Shown piece by piece: positions 48,126 through 57,139 of a stretch of 64,000 bases of DNA (position 1 is its first letter; each line of letters opens with the position of its first letter). Location of the stretch: positions 9,424,001 through 9,488,000 of the forward strand of contig CP075494.1 of assembly GCA_021613535.1 (NCBI GenBank), given 5' to 3'. The position numbers and the translations under genes are program-made. The DNA comes from Adineta vaga. Its lineage: Eukaryota; Rotifera. The notes beneath the pieces are model-generated. The model was not told where the DNA came from. It saw only the letters and a program-made list of their open reading frames with translations, and searched no databases.

Positions 48126-48818
48126 ATGGCTTTTTCGAATATATTTCGACGTCATTCTGCTTCCCATGAACTTCCAGGAACTAATTATGCTTGTCTGGAT
48201 GAAAATTCCATTGCTGAAACTTTACTTGAAGAATTAGAAAATCAATGTCGAAATAGTTCAACATTAACAGTTATACGAACGAAACGTAATTCGGATGTTA
48301 TCGCACATCGACCAGGTTTATTAGCATCAACATATGAATCTTCTTCAAAACGACGTTCATCAGTTGATTATTCTTGGTTAACTCCACAGAATAATCTTTT
48401 ACAAGCACCAAGTGAATTGTATCAATTACCTGATATGATTAAAATGGAATTGAGTGAATTGATTCGTGGAGTTTCACCGGAAGATTGTACGCTTGTTGTG
48501 AGTAATTTTCGTCGACAGATTCGTATGCAAACTCAAGCAACAACACCTGAACTGATTATTGCATTATTTCGTCAGACTGTATCAGATTATATTGATCAGA
48601 AACGAAAACATCGTTCAAATTCCAATGAAACAATTCAATCCAATGAACCAAATCCGAAAACACTTCAGTTATTAGTACGAAACAATCGTATTTTACCAAA
48701 ACATCTTTCCGAAGAAGAACAACATTCAATTGCTGAATTAGCTCAAATTTCCTTATCATCATCGACTCGTCCGAATGATTCAACGGATGTTAAACCTCGA
48801 GCAAATACTTATGTATAA
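48126..48818 (+). CDS. RD3 (retinal degeneration 3)-like protein
   Basis: A single-exon, 230-residue protein. After MAFSNIFRRHSAS comes an N-terminal helix (ETLLEELENQCRNSSTL). The marker VDYSWL follows at residues 79-84, then a helical RD3 core LYQLPDMIKMELSELIRGVS, PEDCTLVVSNFRRQIRMQ and ELIIALFRQTVSDYIDQ. In vertebrates RD3 binds and inhibits retinal guanylyl cyclases and guides their traffic; outside vertebrates the role is not established. Its size is close to human RD3 (195 residues). The C-terminus, Ser/Asn/Pro-rich, is variable. No membrane segment. Confidence 0.75.
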   Translation: MAFSNIFRRHSASHELPGTNYACLDENSIAETLLEELENQCRNSSTLTVIRTKRNSDVIAHRPGLLASTYESSSKRRSSVDYSWLTPQNNLLQAPSELYQLPDMIKMELSELIRGVSPEDCTLVVSNFRRQIRMQTQATTPELIIALFRQTVSDYIDQKRKHRSNSNETIQSNEPNPKTLQLLVRNNRILPKHLSEEEQHSIAELAQISLSSSTRPNDSTDVKPRANTYV

Positions 48819-50398
48819 AGAATAACAATAATCACTGATTACTGTTGTCTATGTAATTGTTTAATTGTAGAAATGATGAAATCGGATGCATGGATGTAGA
48901 AAATTTCTCTTTCGATAAAAAAAAAACTATTATTTCGTAGGACATATGTCAGACGGAATATAACAAATTAAATGTTGTTTTCTGTTGATTAGAATAACAC
49001 TAAATCTTTATATTTCTATCGGATGAAGATATATCATTATTTAACTATGAAATAAATACTGAAAAATATTTGTTTTTTTTCTCCATACTACATATTATGA
49101 ATTAAAACTTATCAAACAAAAGGATACTATTTTGAAAAGTCATTATAAGCTATTTTTAGAAATTAATTACATATCCAAAGAAAATTGTTGCTCTCTACTA
49201 CTCTTTGATAAATTCTTTTTTTGGAAGCTAGGAAACTAGTCTTGTTTATAATCTCTTTAAAAGATCAATATTGAAGAAAAAGTCATTGATCTTAAATATT
49301 TCGATTGTATCTTATTTTGGCAATTTGAAATTTCATATCATTAAAAACAATCTGTAGGATTAAACTCTGTTGAACTCGTAGAATCATGAAGAAAATAAAT
49401 GATTTCCTATATGTCGTTTTTAATTAATTCATCAGTTTTGTATCAATCTTAAGTTATGATTTAGAATCAACATAAATGAAATATATGATAGCATGTTTAC
49501 GTCAACATATCGAACGAGGAAATTGAATAGATATAGAAACGATTAATCAGATAAAAGGCGGATATCGAGACTATTATTGTCATAATAATTCTTTTTTTAT
49601 TAATAAAAGAATTTGTTATTGAAATGATTTATGTCAATGTAATTCTAAAAAATAAAGTAGTTTCTTGAGAAGCTCTACAAGTAATAATGAATGATTAATG
49701 CTAACAAAAAAAGTCATGAAATTTTCTCTTTTATAAACTTTACAACCATTGTGTAGATTTTTCTGTGAGATCTATTATTTTATAACAGAATTACGAAAGA
49801 AGCATCAATAATAATACTTTGCTTAACATCTCTATCATCTTTTGAATAAAGTATCTTCAGTTTATTATCACTTATATAGAGAATTGCTTTCTAGTATGAC
49901 ATTTGGATAGTAAATATACGAGTTGCATTGTTTATCATATTCTTAAGATTTCTGAACGATATTTGAAAATCTTAATCATAGATATTTTTCAGTATCGAAT
50001 TTCGTCATTTAATCTGTTTTGAAAAGATTAATTCAAGAATTTGATGTATATTTCGGGAAAAGAAGAAATAAGAAGCTATTAAACACATGTAAATTTGGTT
50101 AGAATACACGCCATCATAACAACGAATGACAATAACGAACAATAGCAAAGATTCCCGGTGCAGCTAATGGTTTTGAAAGAAAGAATACAGATCATAAAAA
50201 AGACAGATTTTATGCGTGTGCACAGAGAGAGACAGACAGACAGAGTTAAGGGTGAGATAATAAATAAACCAGATACGATGTATCCGAATTTTGTTAAATA
50301 TAAATATATATATATATATGGAATGAAGAAGAAAATAAAAGAAGATATATAGAAAGAAGGAAAGAAGGAAGGAAGTAAATCAGTCATAGAATGAGAAA
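48819..50398. other. Spacer between RD3-like and clathrin light chain (convergent)
   Basis: About 1.6 kb of AT-rich sequence with no gene seen. A GACA run lies near 50229-50241 and an AT run near 50304-50319. Confidence 0.45.
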
Positions 50399-51121
50399 TT
50401 ATTTTCCAGTTGTTTGCTGTTGTTTTAATTGAAGTAGAACACTACGATAACGTGTTAAATCTTTTTGTGAACGATTAGTTTTTGGATTAAATTCACATAA
50501 ACTTGTAATTTTATCCCAATCATTTACTTTACCATTTGATGTACTAGAATTTTTACCATTATTTAAAAGATCATCTTCAAATGTACGATTATTCGTACGA
50601 TTTTGTCCTTTCGTACGATCTAATTGTTCAATACGTTGTTTATGAAAATCATCTAATTCTTTTTTCGCTTGTTCTCGCATTTCTTTACGTTTGATTTCTT
50701 CTTCAGTATCTTTCTTTTCGATACGTGCAGCAAATTCTTCTCGCCATTTTCGAATTGTTTCTGGTTCATTTAATTCAGTTAAAGCTTGATATTGTGAACC
50801 ATTGGACGGAATTGGCGATGCATTTCCATCACTATTCATCATTGGTGAATGAGTACCTAAATAAATTGATTTTGAATTTAAGAGAAACAAAAATTAGCAA
50901 TCATTACCATTAGTTCGAAGATTATTATTTGATGGTTGCGTATTGAAAGGATCATTGGATGAATTTAAATTGTCTCCATCACCAGTAATATCACCTAATT
51001 CAAGTTTTTCACGTTGAAGAAATTCAGCTGCTGGATCTTCATCATTGAAATTGTAGGAATTATTTGACGTATCACCATCGACAATATTGGCTTGGATGTT
51101 GAATGGATCGTCAGAAGCCAT
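50399..51121 (-). CDS. Clathrin light chain
   Basis: Exons 51121-50908 and 50856-50399 join to about 223 residues. The N-terminus has DDPFNIQANIVDGD and NFNDEDPAAEFLQREKLELG; the latter matches the conserved light-chain consensus near EEDPAAAFLAQQE. The centre is a long charged helix that binds the heavy chain: EPETIRKWREEFAARIEKKD then EEIKRKEMREQAKKELDDFH. The C-terminus WDKITSLCEFNPKTNRSQKD, LTRYRSVLLQLKQ is the typical end. Light chains regulate coat assembly and connect clathrin to actin through Hip1R. The protein has two DPF motifs (residues 5-7 and about 57-59). Confidence 0.9.
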
Positions 51122-51494
51122 TGATTAGAATACAATAGAAGAAATCTTTAATGGATGAAAAAGAAATTGAGATTTCTAACTTCCTACTAATATCGACAAC
51201 GCCTATATACTATTTATTTGTGTTGTTTATTTGATCGTTTTCTTGATTAATAGATGTTAAATAAATCTATCCAATCAAATCTCAAGTAGTTTAGATGTCA
51301 CTAGACGTCTGTTACATGATATACGTATTAATTACGAAGAAGACAAGATTCGATGTAGCTATATGATTTTACTTATTTTATTTCAATTCGATTGATAAAA
51401 AAAATAATACAAAGATCACAACTGAGAAATATGCATACATATAAAAAAAAGAAGATTCAATAAATGTGTTACTATTAATTATCTGACGAAATTA
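51122..51494. other. Spacer upstream of clathrin light chain
   Basis: 373 bp of AT-rich sequence. It probably holds the clathrin light chain promoter and the 3' UTR of the next gene. Nothing else seen. Confidence 0.4.
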
Positions 51495-52189
51495 TTAATG
51501 ACCATGCTTTTTTCGTTGTACCCAATGCGAGATTCCCAACCCATAGGCCATCGTACCTATTCCATAGACGGTTGTTAATAGAGCTGCTTTAGCCATTGTT
51601 GTTGCAGCGATTGTTGTTGTACTTGTTGCTGCTATCGTACCCATATGAGTTAGAGTTTTAGCTATACCAACAGCTAATGCTTGTTGAACAGGTTCGGATG
51701 TGAGTAGTTTTGAAACTCGATTTTCAGAATTATTTTTTGAAGATGGAAGAATAACATAAACTTGTTCGCCAGTTTTATCATCACGTTTATGCGTATCAAT
51801 AATCACAAAATCATCATCATCATCATCTTCTGCAATATCCTCAGTTGTACTCGAACTGTTCGTTCAAGAATTACATGAAGATTATCAGGAATATACTGTT
51901 CAATGATAATATTTGCTTTTATTTCATCGATTTGATGTTGTAATTTTAAAAGATGATGTGTATCATTCTCATGAATATGTTTAAGTTCAATTTGTTTTTC
52001 TTTAATTGCTGCATTTATATCTAATGCCACAGTATCGATATCAATCAAACGATTCAAATAAATTTTTTCAATAAGAATCAACATTTTCTTCTGCCAAACT
52101 TTTAATTGTAGAATTGCATCTAATTTTTGACTATCAATATCGAACTTTTTTAATTGTTCATCTAACTCAAACATAAATTTCTTTTCCAT
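51495..52189 (-). CDS. Coiled-coil protein with C-terminal membrane segment, unknown family
   Basis: Exon 1 is 52189-51897 and exon 2 is 51855-51495, joined over a 41-nt intron (GTATAT...AACAG) to 217 residues. Without that intron the two frames do not connect. Residues 1-98 are a charged helix: MEKKFMFELDEQLKKFDIDS, then IKEKQIELKHIHENDTHHLL. An acidic patch with six Asp follows (EDIAEDDDDDDFVIIDTHKR). The C-terminal 60 residues are Ala/Thr/Gly-rich and hydrophobic (ALAVGIAKTLTHMGTIAATS and MAKAALLTTVYGIGTMAYGL), with a basic end QRKKHGH, probably one or two membrane helices. The ATG follows the acceptor TATTTTTAG with no spacing, and GLOD4 ends only 114 bp upstream, so the two may share a transcript resolved by trans-splicing. 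Confidence 0.7.
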
Positions 52190-52303
52190 CTAAAAATAGT
52201 TTGAAACTGAACTAAGAATTATACGAAATCAAAGCTGGAATAAGAAATTGAACAATTAAAAGAAAAAAAATACAATAAAAATTTCATTTCGTTTTTGTCT
52301 TTA

Positions 52304-53359
52304 TCACTTTTCTTGACGTTTATTTGATTCATCTTCACCAATTAAATATTTATACGAATCATCAGGCAAATTTTCTAAACCCTTGTAGAATTTCTTCTCA
52401 GCATCGGGATCTGTTTCACAGCCTTTGAAATAATTCTCTTCACCAACAAAACATATCTAAATAGAAAAGTATAATATCTTTCATCTAAAGAGAAAAAGAA
52501 ATCTTACTTCATGCCCATCAGGATCAGATAAAATTACGACTTTTTGTTTATTAAAATCCAATAAACCACCCAATTCCATAGCTGGTATCAATATGGTAAA
52601 TCCTTCCTTTTCCATCATTTTTTGTATCAAATCAATGTCATTTTTTGGACACGAAAATGCTTTTCTACCATAGCCAGTTCCTCGATCAATTGGTTTATTT
52701 AATCCATTCAATTGTAATTGACATTGTTTGTCTAATAGAAAGCCAGATTTTGCTTTAACTTTCGCTTCTTGTTGTGTAGTCAAACCATAATACAATTTCA
52801 CATGTTTGTCATTTGATTCCTTCTCGTTTATTTTCATTCTTAATAGTCGTGTATAATAATCGGTAGATTTATTCAAATCAGAAACATTCAATGATAAACA
52901 TCGAACAGGATCATCGCCGGGATAGACATCTTCATCAATTAAGATAAATCGATGACCATCAGGTGAATGTATAATTAGGGATTCTTTACTATCATTTTCA
53001 ATATATTTCTTATCAAGAAACTGTCGAGCATTAGAGACAGCTTGTCGATTATGGATTGTCACAGCGAAGAGATCATTACCGTACTCATAGCCTTCAACAT
53101 CGTAATTATAATTTAATTCAAAAGCAAAAAACGAATGTTCATGACCATAACCGGCCATGGTTTTTGACCATGGTGATTCATAATCACCATTGCATTGTGC
53201 AGAACAACCGGAATCCATTTCTTCATGACGTAAAATTTTCATTCCTAAGATATTACAAAAGAAATTTTTTGTTGCCAAACGATCTGTTATTTTCATTGTA
53301 TAATGTAGAAAACGTCGATCATCAGCAGTTGATTCTTGCATGGAAGTTTCACTTGACAT
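52304..53359 (-). CDS. GLOD4: Glyoxalase domain-containing protein 4
   Basis: Exons 53359-52508 and 52456-52304, with DPDGHE|ICFVG at the junction; about 334 residues. Two vicinal-oxygen-chelate (glyoxalase/dioxygenase fold) modules are visible. The first begins FLHYTMKITDRLATKNFFCN and includes SPDGHRFILIDE; the second begins CLSLNVSDLNKSTDYYTRLL and ends KVVILSDPDGHE|ICFVG. GLOD4 is a conserved, partly mitochondrial protein of unclear activity; the metal ligands of true glyoxalase I are not fully kept in the family, so I make no claim on catalysis. Length is near the human protein (about 300). The C-terminal tail KGLENLPDDSYKYLIGEDES is longer than usual. Confidence 0.88.
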
Positions 53360-54007
53360 TGTTGGAAATTAAGTTAAACAAAAAAAAATAAATAACGATT
53401 ATTTTCTATACGAACAAAAATACGATAAGACAATATCACGCTGTTGGTGTTGCGTCGATAAATGACTCTTCTCTCCTTTCTTCTAGGTAAGACTAGTATC
53501 TCGTTGGTGAATCCAGCAACCAATCAGTTTTAAAAGATCTCAGGTAGGTAGATAGCGTTGAATATATCAAAGTTACAGGTATTGAAATAGAATATCTAGT
53601 ACGTCTGCTTCTCAAAAATATATTTTTATGCATTCCAAATTGCGTCAGAAAAACAACTTTTAGATGTATTTTTACTCAATCATTCGTAATAATAACAGTA
53701 CTTTCATATATGTAGAAATGATTGCCCAATTACTCTGCATGGCAAAAATTTAGAAGAAAAAAAGTGCATCATTTCAAACTTCATTAACAAAAATAAGACA
53801 CAGTAGGTAAGGTCATTTCTTTTTCGAGAGGCATAGAGTGTCCGTTTTTTATTGTAGATTAGAAGTATATATACGAATTGATTTGTAAGAATAGTAAACC
53901 TACTATAGTTCTAGATTTGACAAACTAGAAAACATGTTTTTCAATAGATTCTTGAAAGATTTATTTTTTTTTGTTTTTTGGAAAATTTTATATCACTATA
54001 GTATCAT
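53360..54007. other. Spacer upstream of GLOD4
   Basis: GLOD4 upstream region and 3' UTR of the proline-rich gene. AT-rich; no gene seen. Confidence 0.4.
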
Positions 54008-55662
54008 TTACATATAAGATGGATATATAATTGGTTGTTGACAAAAAAATGGTTGCTGAAAGTTTTCTTTATATGCATAGAGGTTTGCTGTTTTTGTAAT
54101 TGGAGGATGATTAATAACGAGTGGTGGTGTTACTAATGGTAAAAGTGCACACATGTTCATATGTTGTTGTTGATTAGCCATCCATTGTTGTTGAGCATGA
54201 ATTTGTTTTCGAGATTGTTGTTGTAATGTTTCTAATTGTGACTGAGTTGTTCGAGCAAATTCATCGAAGGCTGATAATGGTCGTTCATTTCCAATATAAT
54301 CGAAAGATCTTTTTTTTTCAATATGAACAGGAATTCGTACACGAGAAACTGATTTTGAAGTACGACGACGATAATTGATTGACTTATTCTTAGGTTGAAA
54401 CTCTGATGTAGTTTTAGTATCAGCAAGACGTTCGTAGATTATTTCTCGTGGTGGTTGTGGTTTATATGGTAACCATTTTTCGATTATAATTGATTGAGGT
54501 TTTGGTGGTAACTAGAAGACAAAAGTAGAGTCGATAGATTTAGAGGTAGAAGTGAATAAGATAATGAATATACGGCCGGCATATGTTCAACATAAAGACG
54601 CTGTGGTGGTGGAGGTATTTTAGATACGACTTTAGTTATGATTTTTGGTTCCTTTTGTATAAGTGGAGGTGTGGGCGGAATTTCACGAAGAATGAGAGGA
54701 GGTGGTGTACACGGTTCTAGTTGATCATGATTACTAAAGGAGAAGGCGATCGTTCACGTGGAGGCAGAACTTCTAGAAAATTTTGAAGACAAACTGTTGA
54801 GATTTTTCATATTAGATACAGTTACCTCGAATAATCAATGGTCCAGGTGGTGGAGGTGTTGGTGGACAAAGATAACGAATGGTGACACATCGTTTATAAT
54901 GAAGTTCATCTGGATTTAGTTGTCTAACAATTTTGGATTGGGATCTTGATATACATCGGGATGATCATGTAAAACTCGCTCATAACAACAATTTACATTC
55001 ATATGTCGTTGAGATGGTGGAGATATCGATCCATTGACTGTCAATGATTGTAAATCTTTTCGTGGAAAATATTCCCGAATAGTAATGAGTTTGGGTTTCA
55101 AAGTTTCAATAGGTTCTAATGGTATCGGTGTTGTCGTTCGATCTGAAAATACAGGCGAATTTTCTCGTTCGACAGATGAAGAACGACTGGATGCAGAACT
55201 GCCAGTTTCCATATCATCGAATCCATACATTCGACTAATTCGATTGTGAAAACCTTCTTCATCTACTTGTTTATTTGTTACATCCATGGTAGTGACAGGA
55301 GGTTGACTGACGTTCTCTGTACGATTAAGATTTTCTATCCTTTGTGTTGCTTTTTGATAAATAGGATTTACTGGATAATATTGACTGGTTGGTGCCGAAG
55401 GTAAATATCTATTACAATACCAATTCTGAAAATATTGTCTATTTATATTAATGTTTGGTTGTTGAACGATTGATTCAGGACTTGTACTTCGACTAGTCGA
55501 ATTATCTGGTGATCTACTTTTGCTTTTCGAACGTTGATCAATGCTTTCAACAATCTGTTTTAGATTAAAAATACAATCATCAATTACCTTAGATAAAACA
55601 TCATAATTTACATGAGAAGGTTCAGTTGCAATACGATCGATATAATTTCTTCTATTAATCAA
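54008..55662 (-). CDS. Proline-rich protein of unknown family, with one frame break
   Basis: ATG at 55662 to TAA at 54008-54010. Exons read 55662-54826, a 15-nt micro-exon 54772-54758, then 54716 to about 54580 and about 54511-54008. The 41-nt intron 54757-54717 is needed to keep the frame. Text: MINRRNYIDRIATEPSHVNY, a Ser/Arg-rich part (SKSKSRSPDNSTSRSTSPE), RISRMYGFDDMETGSSASSR, LKPKLITIREYFPRKDLQ. Proline-rich repeats follow (CPPTPPPPGPLIIR; PPPLILREIPPTPPLIQKEP; IIIEKWLPYKPQPPREIIYE) and a Gln-rich end finishing QQPIIYPSYM. The IIIEKWLP-type Pro-rich repeats suggest a structural, cytoskeletal-type protein; this is a guess. The frame breaks within CCAAAATTG at 54931-54934; one more A would join DPNPK to IVRQLNPDE. 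Confidence 0.6.
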
Positions 55663-56688
55663 TTGAAAAGACTAAACAGATAAATCGATAATAGTCAAGA
55701 AGAGTTCTATAGCACATGTGGGATGACTAAAAGATTTCTTTATGTAGGTTATTTTACCGAAGAGAAATTCATGGACAAGTTATCGATATCAAAACTATAT
55801 CGATCGTATCGTTGAAAAAAAGAAAAAAGTTTCTTTTACACATTCAAGGTTAATGAAATAGATGTTCAGACGTCAAAATTGGCAATTTTGAAATTTTTCT
55901 TATCTCAAACAATTATCATTGCCGCATAGTTCAATATTAACACTAAAAAAAAACTTGTTTGATATCGGATATGAAGTCTACAGAATCCTAATCGATTAGT
56001 TGACTTTGTGATCGAAAGAAGATCTCTTTAATTTGAGAATAGGCGACTGACTAAATATCGTTCAATATTCGGTTGAAAGAACAATTGTTTTAATAGTACA
56101 AAATATATACCAATAACATACATTTGGCTAACTGAACTAGTTTTCTTATCGTTATAGAATCTAAATATTTTGTACTATCTGATCTCGGTGTAATAGATAT
56201 CGACTTTTTACAATTTCTCTAATTAGTTGTACTTTCGCGATAGAAACACAACTTCTAAGAGGAACGATTAGATGAATAGACAACTATCAAAATCCTCAAG
56301 TAACAAATGACACTCGCGAAAACCAACAAAAAATGAATAAAAACTACAAACGTCTCTTCTGATCATTTCACTCGTATATTCTAACATTTTACTCTGCTCT
56401 TTCTTGAACATAGCTACTATAGAATAAAAAAAAAATGCAGTACCGTTCTCTCTGCGACAAGTGCGAAACTAATTTCAATGCAGTACTTTCGTACCAATCC
56501 ATTCTCCTGCTATTTCTATTACGTATTTCTCAGCCGGGAGCAATTACGTAAAATTAACATTTTCATGCTGCAAAAATGTTTTTTTTTATCTATAGTCACA
56601 GTTTTCAATGCATAACATACCATCACTACGTTCTATTAATATGACGGCATAAACAATCTCTTTCTCTTTCTAAAGAAAAGCCTTTTTT
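55663..56688. other. Spacer upstream of the proline-rich gene
   Basis: About 1 kb of AT-rich sequence without a recognisable gene. Confidence 0.4.
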
Positions 56689-56895
56689 TTACTCGATATT
56701 TTGAAATCGATTACTTCGTGAAAATGTCTTTAAACATACTGTTTTCAATTGTATTGGTTTATCATGATGTTGAAGATCATTTTGAATTGTTGTAAAATTG
56801 TTATAAAATGGTTCATTATCAATCATATTGGCATTCTCATAGAAAACTTCATCAGCTTCTGCTAGATTTTCATCATCCATCGTCAATGTTACCAT
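56689..56895 (-). CDS. Small orphan protein, 68 residues
   Basis: ATG at 56895 to the stop at 56689, no intron needed. MVTLTMDDENLAEADEVFYE continues with acidic and Asn-rich sequence and ends with a basic LKTVCLKTFSRSNRFQ. No signal, no membrane helix, no known family. A TATA-like TTTAAATATATAC (minus strand) lies about 35-45 bp upstream (near 56929-56943), which favours a real short gene over chance. The composition is less biased than that of the spurious frames around it. Confidence 0.4.
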   Translation of the reverse strand: MVTLTMDDENLAEADEVFYENANMIDNEPFYNNFTTIQNDLQHHDKPIQLKTVCLKTFSRSNRFQNIE

Positions 56896-57139
56896 TCAAT
56901 TATGCCTTGTATGAATATGTTACGGTGTCGTATATATTTAAAGCGACACATGACTGATTTTTCTTTTTCTCTTCTTCTTCTTCTTCTTTCTTTGTCGTCA
57001 GCAAAGAAGTAAAAAAAAAGCAATCAGACATCTTCTATCCTTGACTCTTTAGGTTTGTAATATACCTAACAAACACGTTGTTTCGTTTACTCATCAATAA
57101 CTTTGAAGGTTGATACATGTTCTCGTTCTCTATTTAGAT
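56896..57139. promoter_or_regulatory. Divergent promoter region of the small orphan (-) and FBXL4 (+)
   Basis: 244 bp between two divergent ATGs. On the minus strand a TATA-like sequence lies near 56929-56943. On the plus strand an acceptor TCTCTATTTAG ends at 57137, 2 nt before the FBXL4 ATG. Confidence 0.4.

Noticed and set aside
46245-48237. Plus-strand frames between SIX1/2 and RD3-like
   Set aside because: Phe/Leu/Ile-rich translations of T-rich DNA without motifs; the last overlaps the real RD3-like frame.
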